Assembly (NCBI GenBank): GCA_020746875.1
Contig: JAGTJL010000012.1
Location: forward strand, 2,170,001-2,234,000
Direction of reading: 5' to 3'
Source: Rhexocercosporidium sp. MPI-PUGE-AT-0058
Taxonomy: Eukaryota > Ascomycota > Leotiomycetes > Helotiales
DNA: 64,000 nucleotides
The notes beneath the pieces are model-generated. The model worked only from the letters and a program-made list of their open reading frames with translations, was not told the DNA's origin and searched no databases. Position 1 is the stretch's first letter; every line of letters begins with the position of its first letter. The position numbers and the translations under genes were made by a program. Positions 24,107-35,517 of the stretch are shown piece by piece.

Positions 24107-25388
24107 TTATTCAACTGCTGTCTTCTTCAACGACGGAGCTATATATGAGGAGTCATCCTGCACTTCTTCAAACCTGTCTTCCTTAGCATAGAAACTCTTC
24201 TCGTTCCTCTCATTTAGTTCTTCGGGGGCCGTGGCTGCGCGGCGCTTAATCTTCGTCCAAGTTATTGTAGCGGGAGGTTTGACGAGACCAGTATTACTCT
24301 TGACTGTCGAGGCTTCTTTCTCTGCAGCATCAAGGAAATCGCACATTCTTTGGGCGGATATGATGATCTCCCCTTCTGGCATCTTCTCCTGATTCATAGG
24401 TGCGAAGTCTTGAAGAGGAATTCTGAGGTCGCTGTCAGGCGAGGAAACGGTATTGCCATCGCAATCACGAAAGGGCTGTGGTACAAGTCAGCAAACCAGT
24501 GGAAATGGAAAACAACGGGAATCCGTACTTGGCTCTTCACCGTTTGTACAGCAATCAAAGCAGTCTCCCCATCATCTGTAGTAGTACCTGGTACCCAGGT
24601 CGAGATGGTCGCCAACTTCGCCTTGCTCCCTCCATATTCGATATCCAAGCCGACAACTCGCTGTATATTACTCTGCGAGCCAAGAATGTAATCATCTGCA
24701 AGATAGGGCAAGTCTCTCTTCTTCTGCGAATGGGAAACCTCAGTCACAACACCCGGGAATTGCGCCCCTAGATACTTGAACGATGCATCCGGATCATGCG
24801 GACCACAACCTCGAACTTGAGAGATGACTCTTGATGATCCACAGTTGGTGATACTCCTTGCGAATTCTGCAGAGCTTCCTTTGAAGGTGTCCAATTACCG
24901 CTGTATCTCCTTTGTGATCCTTTGTGTGAAATGTTCGTGTGTATCTCCAGGCATTCGAAGGATGAATCGATTGACGAATGGGAAGTAATCGTATCTGCCG
25001 CAAATACATGTTAGCTATTGAATAACATCCGCGACACATCCACCTTCTCTCTGCTTCCCCCCTTCTACATACCGAAGTTTTTGCTTTACAAATCCAGCTA
25101 AAGCCTTATCACGTTGGAGGCGACGCTGCAAGTCGCGGTAGCCCTCTGCATCCAGCTTGTAGGTAGCCCAGGCACGGATATCGTCCTGAGGTCGCCGCCG
25201 CCCTCACTGCCGCCGCTGCCGCCGTCTCTGCGACTCTTCGCTTTCTTGATATTCTCAATGATGCGCAGGACCGTGGAGGTAGATTCCTCGCCGGTTGGGG
25301 GTGGTGTTAAGATTGTATCCTTGTCCTTGGTGAAGCTTCCTGGAGGGGTGGCGTAGAGCGGGGACGAAGATTGGTTTACAATTGTCAT
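24107..25388 (-). pseudogene. Broken fungal protein of unknown function (possible PD-(D/E)XK-like core)
   Basis: Parts assemble as exon 1 25388-25073, intron 25072-24995, exon 2 24994-24529, intron 24528-24476, exon 3 24475-24107. The protein has an N-terminal STVLRIIENIKKAKSRR block, then RDLQRRLQRDKALAGFVKQK, RMPGDTHEHF, RGCGPHDPDASFKYLGAQFP, GVVTEVSHSQKKRDLPYLAD and a charged tail. This resembles a widespread filamentous-fungal family of unknown role; the D...EVS...K spacing recalls Uma2/PD-(D/E)XK nucleases, but that is only an inference. Two lesions are seen: a frame change in the Gly-rich stretch (about 25190-25215), and an in-frame TAA at 24897-24895 where homologous context suggests Gln (CAA). 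It lies about 400 bp from the pogo relic. A shortened product from exons 2-3 cannot be excluded. Confidence 0.6.
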
Positions 25389-26147
25389 GATAATACTGAA
25401 CACGGGTACAGACAAGGTATGGGGGCTGCGGATAGAAAATAAGGAGGAGGAGAAGAAGGTGGAGGGGGAGGAGGATGGGTTGTGGTTGTAGTCCTTTTGA
25501 CGTGATGTCGGCTCGGCGTCGTGTGCAAGTCCAGTGCCAGCCGTGGACCGCAGCCTTGCAGCCCCGCGCCCACGAATGATCAAGCAAGACAACCACTCCC
25601 CGTTGCTAGCGAGATGCAATACTTGCATCGCGATAGTAAGGTCTTGCCTCCAAATATGGCACAAAACCACCAACTTAGTTGTCCAATTTTCCACATTCAC
25701 ATTTTCTGGGATAACGTTTGGAAAGGTCAAACCCCAATACCACACAAAAAGAGGAGGAGGAGCATTGCTTGTCCCAGACTGAGATACTCGTAGTGGTAAC
25801 TCAGTCACGCAGCCCGAACCGGATTATTTTTCTTCGCCAACTAGGTGTCCTACCTATCTAACAGAAATAGGAAGAACCAATAATGCCAACTTGCGTCCGC
25901 TGCAGCTTATTTGACATCAGTTCGCATCTTTTATATTTTGATCCCTCGAGGTGTGAGCTTCGCGACACGGGTAGTCTCGGCAAGGGCACTGGTAGACCAT
26001 ATGAACAATGGCGCTTAAGGAGTTCGTGCTATTGGTGCCCGCGATTGGCTATTGAGACGCCTGCCGTAAGCACAAAGCGCGCTTTCTTAACCTCTTGAAT
26101 CGGGAACTTGTCTAAGCTACTTCATTACCTCAAATTCCTTCTTGACT
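25389..26147. other. Divergent intergenic region
   Basis: This lies between the minus-strand pseudogene and the plus-strand HeLo-like-N gene. CT-rich and TCC-rich tracts (about 25430-25490) look like a promoter/leader of the broken gene. No other gene was recognised. Confidence 0.4.
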
Positions 26148-27489
26148 ATGGATCCTTTGAGTATTGGCGCCTCCGTGTTGACTGTAATCGCAGCTACGAT
26201 TACAACGGTAAAGACGCTTAATGAGACCGTGGGACGATACAGAGGTCGCGATAAAACGTTGGCTAGACTCCAAGGCGGTCTCCATGATCTTATCGGTATT
26301 CTGGAATCCTTAGAAGCGGCCGCAGCTGTTGAGACTCCGATTCTGGCACTTCTGAAGGGTCCTGTTGGGCGGTGTGCCCAGGTATCTCGTGAGTTCGAAG
26401 CCGCTATGAAGACGTTTGACGCCAAGTCAAAATCAAGTTTGAAAGATTGGGCAAAGATGGAGTTCATGAGAGGGGACATCAATGAATTTATCGACACCCT
26501 AGCGGACTACAAGTCGACGATTACGATTGGTTTAGGAACTATCAACATGTGAGCTTCCTTGTATCTGCTCTTACCCAAGAGATATTACTAATTAATCTCT
26601 GAGGCACACTTCCAGAGTTACTCAGCAAGTCGTGGGGGAGTACAGTGAGATGGTCAAAGACACGGCTTACAACCTTGAGATACGCCTCCAACGGATTGAT
26701 GATAAAATGGCTGCCCTTACATCTTACCATTCGACACCGCAAGAGGGTTCAAGCATCGATCTTCAGGACGAGAAGGCCGTAACAATACAGTGTCTTCGAA
26801 TCTGTGAACGCGCAACCTCTTATATCCAGTCGCTACAGAATGAGCAACCTACACTACAAAGAGAAGCACTCGGGCAGAGTGCTGGAGAGATATTACGCCA
26901 GTTTGAAGCACAGCTTTTGACACAGAAAACGCTGACCGAAAACCGAGACAAGCTGACAGAGACAATGCGCTGTCTTCGGGAACGTCTTGAGTCTGTGACC
27001 TTAAATCGGAGTGAAGACTGTGAAACCGACACTTTACGGTTGAAAGAAGAGATTGAATTCTCAAAGCAGTGTCTGGAAGTGTGCCGAGAGGCCACCAGCC
27101 AGGTGTCAACCCAGAAAATACACATCATTGGCGAGGTCATTGCTGATGGTGATTGTGATCAAGTGGTGGTAACAGCTCTTGCGGATCTCTTCCATGTCGG
27201 AGCGGTGAAGGCGCAGGGCAGGTCGATGCAAATGGTTGGCTCAATGCCAGCCGACACGCTCCGGGACATGTCCAAAGATCGTTATGGCAGCCGCTTTGGG
27301 TCTCTCGATGGGAAGCTTGCGCTTGCGCAACTTGAGTCTGTTGCTGTGTCGCCATCTCCCCTGGTTACCACAAAGACAGACTCATCTGCTATGGAGTCCG
27401 ACCAGGCCAAGGCAGGGGGAAATCCGGCATCCGCAGAAGGGACACACAACAGACCATCCTCCAACGAAGTCAGAAAGCGGAAGAGCTGA
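26148..27489 (+). CDS. PigL_N / HeLo-like N-terminal domain protein
   Basis: Exons 26148-26548 and 26616-27489 give 424 aa. The N-terminus MDPLSIGASVLTVIAATITT followed by a helical region to about residue 135 is the fungal N-domain PF17111 type (named from azaphilone cluster protein PigL), related to HeLo-like cell-death domains found at the head of fungal NLR proteins. The middle (about 135-330) is strongly coiled coil (Glu/Gln/Arg-rich), and the C-terminus is Ser/Pro-rich and disordered. No NACHT, kinase or repeat domain follows, so it is a stand-alone version. In NLRs this domain is an inducer or effector of cell death; for stand-alone copies the role is unknown. The start is the ATG before DPLSIGAS, the usual position. 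Confidence 0.8.
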
Positions 27490-27849
27490 AGGTGCAGGCG
27501 GGATGAAATAGGCTAAGACAACCCGAGGATGCGAGGCGAATCCTTTCCTAGTTCCAAGACCTTCGAGGGTAACTGCCTCAAACACATCACTGTAGAATCT
27601 TCTTTCAATTCAATATAGGTACTGTACTTTAGATTCGGCAAGCTCTAAATTCATGAAAGATGGATGACGCAAGATTATTAAGATAGACATTATTAACCTT
27701 ACGCCTTCTGGCTGGCAAAGCAACGAGGTTACTAAATCAACTCTAAAATTGGGACTCATCCATCCAGTCACCAGCCACTACGTACTCCTCTACGAACCCA
27801 AAAACACAACCATTAAATCCGGCAACTTCCTGTGCTAATAAAAGTACTC
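27490..27849. other. Intergenic region
   Basis: This is the 3' flank of the HeLo-like-N gene; composition becomes AT-rich. No gene was seen. Confidence 0.4.
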
Positions 27850-28645
27850 CATATATACAGGCCATATCGACCCCTCGGTCGCCGATAAGTCCACCTTGCT
27901 ATCCCTGCCGAAACTAGATCTGATTTATAGCGTACGTTTGGAAGGCAAGACACCCTCCTAGGAGTCAAGATACGCAAATACGGCTTCACAGATGGCGGCG
28001 TAGGTGGTGCCAGTGAGAAAGAGCATCAATTCTACAGTATATGTTTTGTTGATATCATTGGAATGTCGGATTTTTAAGACGACCGTTTGGCCGCTTCGTT
28101 GCGCGGTCCGGGTGTGCTTGTAGAAAGCCGAGGTGCGAGTTGGTTTACCTCTAGGCCTATTTTATACTCTTCTTGTACAGTCTGGATGGGCTCTAGCTCC
28201 ATCATTGGGAACCGTCAATCTCATTTCCTCCTTCTTGTCTTTCTTAGGACTTATACCCTGGGTCAAACACGAATTTGTTCAACCACAGCCTCGGTCTCGG
28301 CATCACAAGCTACGTAAATGTCGTCGAGGATGTGCTAGCAGTGAGACTCGCAGCAGCGGATTTCGAGGCAGAATAGCCTTCTTAGAACGGCATCCCACAG
28401 CCGAGAAGTCCTATACCAGACGTGTTATTGGCGATAAGAGGCTTCTTGGAAGAGTGGAGAAGCAGTGGGAGAAACGACCGAGTGACACTGATTATGGAGA
28501 AGACATTGAGCTCGAATAGTTCGCGGAGCTCAGTCATGTCGGTGTCAGAAACGGGCATGCTGTACCCGACTCCTGCGTTGTTCACGAGTGCGTCGAGGGT
28601 GCCGCCTGATAGTTCTTTGATCTCTTCGTATGCTTTGTAGCTTTT
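27850..28645 (-). pseudogene. Short-chain dehydrogenase/reductase relic
   Basis: Minus-strand sequence reads AYEEIKELSGGTLDALVNNA then GVGYSMPVSDTDMTELRELF, LNVFSIISVTRSFLPLLLHS and, after a stop (TAA near 28374), EGYSASKSAAASLT. These are the NNAG motif, the central helix and the YxxxK active site of a classical SDR, closest in style to 1-acyl-DHAP-reductase-like members. The N-terminal Rossmann TGxxxGxG part is missing and downstream frames are broken, with only vague C-terminal similarity (SATEGSIWPVYME). The TAA fits a former CAA. The outer limits are approximate. Confidence 0.6.
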
Positions 28646-29354
28646 ATTACCTTGTTTGATAACTAGATTCAGGTTGATAGGCTTCTGGTTCAGACCTTTT
28701 CGGCTTCAAACAGCTCTAATGACTGGCTACTTCCTCTTTACAATCTTTGTCTCTGAGCTTTCATTTAGTAGATTGTGCTTATTGGTCGAGTGGAAACTAT
28801 ACTTACCTACTGTATCTTGGTATTGAAGAATTCAAACCTTAACAACAGTCAAATGACAATAAACTTTTCGGATTTTAAATTAATCCGTGACGAGCAAGCC
28901 AAATCTTGTGGTCTGGATGTCCTGCCCCAGAAAGCTGGCCCCTAGCCCATGACCCCATGATAAAAAAAATTAAGATCAGACATCATTTTGGGAAGGTGCT
29001 GTTACTAGTGATAAGATTATTGAGAACGAGAAACTGCAGTATTCCTTTCCTGGTTTCTTGATTTCTTGATAGAAGAGTCTACCTATACCTAATTGGTTTA
29101 CAAGCGAGATGAGAACTCAAGTTTTATGCAAACCTTAAGGCTCTCAGAATACGAAGTAATATAAAAGAGAAAGCCAAAGTTGTCTCCAACCATCTTCAAA
29201 TAGCAATGAGGCAACCAAATTTCCGGTATCTGTCCCAGCGAACCGGGGGAGAAAATCGTATAAGAATCATGCCACCTGTGGGTTCTCATCTCCTAATTCA
29301 TTTCGCAATAACTTTCTATCCAAGAATCCGTCTCCTAGTTGGGCCGCTGTAGCA
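28646..29354. other. Intergenic, AT-rich
   Basis: This precedes the secreted-protein gene. Nothing coding was recognised; a minus frame at 29098-29289 is unconserved. Confidence 0.4.
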
Positions 29355-31649
29355 ATGGCTCCTCACTCCTTTTACAAGCCATTCCTTTTCCTTTGTCTTG
29401 CGTCTGCTACTTTCGCCAACAGAGGCGATACAACAAAGCATGGAAAAGCCTATCGTGGATCTAGAGGCCTTCCTCTTTCACACCTTTTACCTTTACAGCA
29501 TGATGCAACTGACGGCCTCACCGCATCTGAGCCTATGCTGCCTCGGCAACAGCATGTAGCTACAGCTAGTGGCCTCTCAGCCATTGATACATTCTCTTAC
29601 GCAGGGGAGACATGGACAACATTCGAGGATCTGACGCGCTTCGACGGCCCTCTTGTTCTCATTTCGGCTTCTGGAAAAAGACGCGAGTTCCCGCGGAATG
29701 TCGAAGCAACCAACTACGCCGCCACAACTCTGACCAACACAGTTGAGCAGCTTTTCGGCATGGATCCAGAGCCCGTGTTTATGGCACAAAACGATGTAAT
29801 CGGTGAAAGTCTCATCAAGGATGGCGGAGGCGAGCCGATCGAAGAGCATGTGCGCGATATCATGTCTCCGTCCTTTGTGGCGGGCTTGGACACTTTCCTC
29901 GGCACTGTGCAAGCGAACGATACGCTAACTGTAAACCAATTCTCTGATACTGTCAACTACCAGCCTATCCAAGACCTGCAAGATGCACTCGACGGGACGC
30001 ACAGCAAAAACTGGGATGGTATGCTGGGCTGGCGGCCGTGTTCGCGCAAGATTCTCCGTGGCGATGTCGATGCCGGCGATTGGATCGAATCTTTCATGTT
30101 CGCGGATGTCGACGCTCAAGACCCTAAGATTGTCCATATGTGGTATTCAACCAAATGGGTCAAGGGTGGTGTTGTGCGACAGAAGGCCTTTGCCTTCGAC
30201 TACCAAGAGTTTTTGCCCATGCGCCGCCGGCCCACGGCGAACGGTTTCTACCCTGCTCTCATGCGCTGGGCAGATTATTGGGAGTCGAAGCTGGCCGACT
30301 TTATCCCCCTCACTCTTCCCGACCAGACGTGGGCTGACATGGCGAAGCATTCTTTCGCCATGGAACTGATCCAGCGTCCCTCGGGCGTGTCTTCCCAGTA
30401 CGGTACTTATGATCGTACCTACGGTGGTTCGGAGTACGACGGATTTCAAGATATCTTCACCACTTCTCTCGCAGCGAACCTTGCTTGGGGAAGGTTTGCA
30501 CAAGCGAAAGCCGTTTTTGAGAATTACATGGACTGGTATGTCCATGACAACGGCGATATCAAAATGCGAGGGCCAGAAGTCGGGCAATTTGGCATGTCTC
30601 TCTCGTTGATTGCTCGCTATGTGCAGTATACGGGTGACACGGCTCTCGTGGAGAAGAACAAGAACAAAATCCTTGCCTGGGCCAAGTTGCTCACGGATTT
30701 GCACGACGAGGGCCTAAAGCTCCCCAAAAACAATTCTGCCTATGGCCTGCTTTCGGGTTGGAGCGAGTCGACCGCCTCAATAAACTTTAACTCATATGTC
30801 TGGGTTAGGCCATACTGGAACAATGGAGCCATGGCCGCCCGTGGATTCAAGGACCTGAGCAAGATTGCCATTTTCGCAGATTATGCCAAGGACTGGACGA
30901 ATCGGGCCGCCCAGATCATCAACCAAACGACACTAACGATGAACAAGTATACTCAAAAGAATCTCAAGCCTCCATATGTGCCCGTCGTCTTGGATGAGAC
31001 CATCCGCGCCCGTGAAGCCATGGCGGCGGATTCTATCAACACGCCACAGAAATGGGCTCACCGCGTGTATGCCGAACTCCTGCAAGCATCAGTCTTGCCA
31101 ACCAACCAGACCAACACAGTGATCAACTCCATGCAAGCATACGGCCTCACGAGTTATGGTGTTCTCGCAAACCTTGTTGCATTCGACAAAACCACGCGAG
31201 ACGTTCTCGGCTTCATCTCGTATGGGTATGCTCTGTCTCTGCTTCTTCAAGACCGTATCGACGAGTTCGTCTTGTTCCTCTTCAACCACCGCTACCGTGT
31301 CTACAACCGCGGTCTGTGGATTGCGTCTGAGGTTGCGGGGACTGGTAATTCAAGCGGCTCGGCAACTTACTGCCAACCAGCGCAGTTCAATATGCCGATT
31401 GTGTTGAGAGCCGCATTGCTATTCGAGCACCCAGATGATGAGGTGTTGTTTGTCATGAAGGGTGTGCCACGACGCTGGTTGAGTAAAGGTCCTGTAGGGA
31501 TCCAGAAGGCACCGACGAGATGGGGTCTCGTTGATTATCAGACAAAGATGGATGTCAGCGCTGGTACAGTCACCACTATAATCTCGTTCCAAAAGGCGCC
31601 GCCTGCAGAAGTGAGGATCAAATTCAGGGTCCCCCCGGTCGCCATCTGA
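29355..31649 (+). CDS. Secreted six-hairpin glycosidase-like protein (frameshifted C-terminus)
   Basis: A single intronless frame of 764 aa. Residues 1-21 (SFYKPFLFLCLASATFA) form a signal peptide, so the product is extracellular. The body alternates aromatic-rich helical segments (DGMLGWRPCSRKIL, WADYWESKLADFIPL, YGTYDRTYGGSEYDGFQDIF, YGLLSGWSESTASINFNSYV) like (alpha/alpha)6-barrel six-hairpin glycosidases of fungi; the substrate and GH family cannot be assigned. Homologous-looking sequence continues past the stop in the next frame: after a run of six C (31632-31637) the frame GRHLKSATINGQAATIFGEE continues to a TAG at 31757-31759. One more C would restore an about 800-aa protein. This is a real indel or a homopolymer sequencing error. 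No intron was found. Confidence 0.75.
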   Translation: MAPHSFYKPFLFLCLASATFANRGDTTKHGKAYRGSRGLPLSHLLPLQHDATDGLTASEPMLPRQQHVATASGLSAIDTFSYAGETWTTFEDLTRFDGPLVLISASGKRREFPRNVEATNYAATTLTNTVEQLFGMDPEPVFMAQNDVIGESLIKDGGGEPIEEHVRDIMSPSFVAGLDTFLGTVQANDTLTVNQFSDTVNYQPIQDLQDALDGTHSKNWDGMLGWRPCSRKILRGDVDAGDWIESFMFADVDAQDPKIVHMWYSTKWVKGGVVRQKAFAFDYQEFLPMRRRPTANGFYPALMRWADYWESKLADFIPLTLPDQTWADMAKHSFAMELIQRPSGVSSQYGTYDRTYGGSEYDGFQDIFTTSLAANLAWGRFAQAKAVFENYMDWYVHDNGDIKMRGPEVGQFGMSLSLIARYVQYTGDTALVEKNKNKILAWAKLLTDLHDEGLKLPKNNSAYGLLSGWSESTASINFNSYVWVRPYWNNGAMAARGFKDLSKIAIFADYAKDWTNRAAQIINQTTLTMNKYTQKNLKPPYVPVVLDETIRAREAMAADSINTPQKWAHRVYAELLQASVLPTNQTNTVINSMQAYGLTSYGVLANLVAFDKTTRDVLGFISYGYALSLLLQDRIDEFVLFLFNHRYRVYNRGLWIASEVAGTGNSSGSATYCQPAQFNMPIVLRAALLFEHPDDEVLFVMKGVPRRWLSKGPVGIQKAPTRWGLVDYQTKMDVSAGTVTTIISFQKAPPAEVRIKFRVPPVAI

Positions 31650-31759
31650 AGAGCGCCACGATTAACGGCCAAGCTGCGACTATTTTTGGTGAGGAGGTTG
31701 TCTGGAAAATCTCCCCCAGCGCATCTACTCACCAAGCGACCGTTATGGGCAAATTTTAG

Positions 31760-32692
31760 GCTCGAGTCTGCAAATTCTTCAATCCTCCCCTGAATGTAAT
31801 CTTGGTTAATGTTAGGCCTCGTTTGATGTGGCAGCCAGATCTTGCTTATTGGAAGTAGATGACAATTAATTAACCATTTAACTGACCTCGAAGAGCCTCC
31901 TTTGCTCAGAAGCTGCTACTGCAGGGATAGGCGTATGCAGAGTGTACTCGATATCAAATCCCACGACCAGCTTCGCTTCACATCTCTCTTTCTCTCCGAC
32001 ACAGGCTATTGTACCCACTGGGGAGCCTCTATTCAAATCCCTACAACTATTCCTCTTCCCACTTTCATGGTGTTCTTATAGTAATGCCATCAGCATACGA
32101 ATTACGTGTTATTGGCCGAAATAGGTCCCGAGATATCATATTTCCCCCAACTATACTTTACATTTTGACTACTTTCTCTATTAAAGGACAGTCTTTTAAT
32201 TAATTATTATAATAAATATCTTACCGTAATAACGATAAATCTCCTTATCCTAAAGACTTAAGGCCTCGTAGTAGGATTAAGGCAAGACCTTGTACGAATA
32301 GAAAGGCGAATTATAATAAGCGTTGAATACTAGATTAGCTAAGTAGATTCTTAAGTAATATTTGGTCAGCTTACTTTCTCATTAAGTTTCTGGCTTTTCT
32401 TTCGGAGGCAAGGCTTAAACTAACTCTCGGGCGATCTAATAGGACTCTTTATATATTCGGCGTTGCAAAGTATCTCTCATAGATTTAAGGTTATATTACC
32501 GAAGATAAATTCGGATCTCCCGGTAAAGCATTATTTAGATTATACGCGGGCTATTAACGACGGTATAAAATTAAATAAAATTAAATAATAAATAAACTAT
32601 GCGAAATATCGATAAGAGTACTAGTAACCGTGAAGTGTCTCTTATTAACTAGAAATGAAATGAAGCAGAGTCCGGCCGGCAGACGGGGCCAG
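31760..32692. other. AT-rich region before piggyBac-like element 1
   Basis: From about 32150 the sequence is RIP-like: AT-rich, no frames, many TAAT/TTAT words. No element ends were identified apart from those of the element starting at 32693. Confidence 0.4.
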
Positions 32693-34731
32693 TATCCCAA
32701 GATGTGGCAGTTCGCGTACCTCTTTTAGCGCCTTAGCAAGCATTTCCCTTACTAAAAATCGAAGGTATTTAGACTCAAATCATAACATCTCTATTCTATA
32801 TTATAATACCGGGCAAAGCAGGTGCTATCTTTATATAATAAGACTATATAAACTTTATAGCTAAATATAGACTTTTATTTATATTTAAATCCTTTAATAT
32901 TTAATAAAATATTCGTCGAAAGCTCTTTTAAAATCTTCTTTTTTACTACCCGAGATACATTCTCTTTAAGGCATATAATACACTTTTTAAAGTACTCCAT
33001 TCGCTTTAAAACATGCTCTCCTCCTCCCTCTGCCTCGTCGACAACGAAGATTTTAAATCTTTTGCGTTTTCGATAACTTTCTTTAGCAAAAGCGAAACAC
33101 CGGCGAACGAGCTCCGTCTTAAACTCGGTTTAATTAGTCCATCGCTCTCTTTTAAGCACTTCTAAGTAATAACTAAGCTTATATACGTTAATAATTGCCG
33201 TATCTTCGGTTTACGTAATTAATAATTACTAGTTACTTATCTTATAGATTCGCTATATAGAATTTAGCTTTTTAAATTAATTACTTCGATTTATAGCACT
33301 TATTTAATAATTATAATCGTTCTCGTACTTAGGAATCTCAAGCCAAGCACGAGCGTGTTTCCTAAAGAATATACGAGCTGTTTTTATTATAATAAAAGTT
33401 TTAAAAGGCCGTCTATATAATCTTATAATCTTTTATTACGCATTAAAATATATCGACATCGAGAGCACTAAAGCATTATCTTTCCACGCTATTATATTAA
33501 TTAAATTGTCTTTAATAGCTTCTGTATAAAGTATACCTTAAGGGATTTCATCCTTCTTCGCATCTTCGGCTTTTATTTATAAAAAACGCTTAAAGATGCT
33601 ACTTTTAGCTGTACACGTGCTTATAGCCCCTTAGCTACGCTCTTTATCATATTATAAAAGCTTAATATTTATAAATAAATTATTAAAGTAAACGACGTTA
33701 CTTTTGCTTTAATTCGGGAGCTTCTTTATTAAGTGTATTACGACAGCTAAAGATATATTAGTGCCGATAGCCTTAAATTAAGGGACCTTTTATAAACTAA
33801 GCTTTCCTCGATCCGGATCATTCTTTTTCGTACTTTTCCGGTAGAAAACCTAATTATAAAAGAAGCCCTAATTTACTAGGACTTAAATCTTATAACCTCG
33901 ATTTATCGGCTTCCCTAAGATCTACAATATATCCTTCGAGCGGCCCTAATAGCGTAATATAACCTTATTTACTATAATATCCCTTTTAAGGATTTACAGC
34001 TTACGAGAGGTTCCTCGAATATAAGTATTTAACGGTTTTAATTAAATATTTATTAAAATAAGTCCTAGATTATTAAATATTACACTTATATAATTAAATA
34101 CAGTTTTAAAATTGTGATCCGGATTAAAGGTATAAAATCGGAATAAAGTATATAATGCCTTAAACCTCCGAAGCTTATAATAGCTATTAAGGTATAATCC
34201 AGCTATGCGAGGTCCTCTGGTTTCCAGTACCCTCTAGCTTTATTTTCTTTATAAATACCGATATATATACGTATTCTAATGTATTTATAAGCTTTAGCGA
34301 GAGTCATGGGTTTCTAATCATTTATCTGGGCATGCGCAAGCATTTCATTCGACTCAAATCTTTTTTAATATTCCTTCTCTTTTCGATTATTAGTATTATT
34401 ATATATAATCCGCATTTACTCCTTTAAGAAAAATAATAAGAATATCTCTTATACGTCAATAAGCTTAATATATAATAATAAGTTAATATATAAGCGAAAA
34501 GGAAGCAAATCCATAAGTATAAAGCCTGAACCAGTTTTTATTACGGGATTTAAATTAAAGCGTGTCGTAGCAAGATCTGTGGAATTTGCGATAACTTATT
34601 ATATAGCTTTTAGTAGCATTTTATATAATAATTAATGATAATAATTTAAGTTGTTTATATGCTTTGTTTACTTGCATTTTAGTAGGATTGCCACCAAGAC
34701 GCTAAAAGAAGGACTGCCACATCTTGGGATA
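32693..34731 (-). mobile_element. Degenerate piggyBac-like element 1
   Basis: Perfect 18-bp inverted ends: TATCCCAAGATGTGGCAG at 32693-32710 and its complement at 34714-34731, with further imperfect similarity (CTTTTAGCG) inward. Minus-strand fragments resemble a piggyBac (DDE_Tnp_1_7) transposase: AYKYIRIRIYIGIYKENK followed by YWKPEDL (about 34210-34300), and IHLIKKLP...VVYFNNLFINIKLL (about 33650-33740). The last matches the catalytic D-N-x-F-T-S block with Asp changed to Asn. The interior is very AT-rich with many stops. The ends are bounded by TA on both sides rather than the TTAA usual for piggyBac. Confidence 0.75.
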
Positions 34732-34789
34732 ACCTTTATATGTAATACTAGTGCTAAGCAATAGTCAGTACTAATTTGAACCTTTAACC

Positions 34790-35469
34790 CTAACCCAAAG
34801 GCCGATTAATAATAGCGTCAATCCCCATATCCATAGAAGGCAATCTTCCTTGATGCATCCCATACCCACCCATGCCCGTACCCGCCATCCCACCCACAGC
34901 GCCTATATCATGATCGTGCTCGTCCGCGTACCCTGAGTCGTCGGTATGTGCTTCGGAACTAGTATAGCTGCCATGAGAATGCGAGTGTGAGTAGTTAGCG
35001 GAAGAAGGGTCGAGTATATGTTCGCGACGGGCACTGGAGCGTGCTGCGGTTTGGAGGTTCTTAAGACCTTGGGACATGCACTTTTAGTGTGTATTAGTTG
35101 AATTATTCTTAATTGGATTAGATAGTAAGTAAAAGATCAGAAGGGAAATAGATATACCTTCTGCTCAACTACGTTCCACTTCTCACCCGTCTGCGCAGCA
35201 AGGGCAGACCATATCTCGCGCCTCATACCCATGTAGTTCTTCGCTAGGTTCTCCAGCTTCATTCCATCCCAGTCAGCTGCACTCCGGCGCTCCATCAACC
35301 GCTCGTGTCTCTTACGACAGGCGCTCGGTGTCTTGCTTGGGAAGTACATCTGTTGGATTGGAGCCCAGTTCATGCCTTGTGCGCGAACGCGAGCAGCCAA
35401 GAGAGTCTGGTCATCTGAAGGTGTTCAGGCGCCGCTTGAGGGACGAATGGAGACGGGTGCGGGAGGCAT
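34790..35469 (-). pseudogene. Myb/SANT DNA-binding protein, Trp codon mutated to stop
   Basis: Exon 35469-35158 then 35080-34790. The frame starts MPPAPVSIRPSSGA, then TGA (35427-35425), then TPSDDQTLLAARVRAQGMNW, QQMYFPSKTPSACRKRHERL, EIWSALAAQTGEKWNVVEQK and, after the intron, CMSQGLKNLQTAARSSARRE with a His/Ser/Gly-rich tail. Two Myb-like repeats are recognisable. The TGA sits exactly where the first Myb tryptophan (W-T-P) belongs, so TGG to TGA is the simplest explanation. An alternative gene model avoids it: ATG at 35525, mini-exon 35525-35495, splice to 35414, giving 192 aa without the conserved Trp. The gene lies 58 bp from piggyBac-like element 1, in AT-rich surroundings. Confidence 0.7.
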
Positions 35470-35517
35470 CTGAGTGTCACCTTCAGTAACATACCATCTT
35501 GCAATGGGATCTGTCGG

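Noticed and set aside
25098..25808. Single 236-aa minus frame as its own gene
   Set aside because: Only the part after ATG 25388 resembles the conserved family, and it must change frame before the RDLQRRLQRD block; the upstream part is leader and the rest is out of frame.
32693..34731. Tc1/mariner call for the element because of TA edges
   Set aside because: Minus-strand fragments match piggyBac-type blocks (IYIGIYKENK...YWKPEDL, VVYFNNLF), not a mariner DDE/D; the TA edge is reported as unusual instead.
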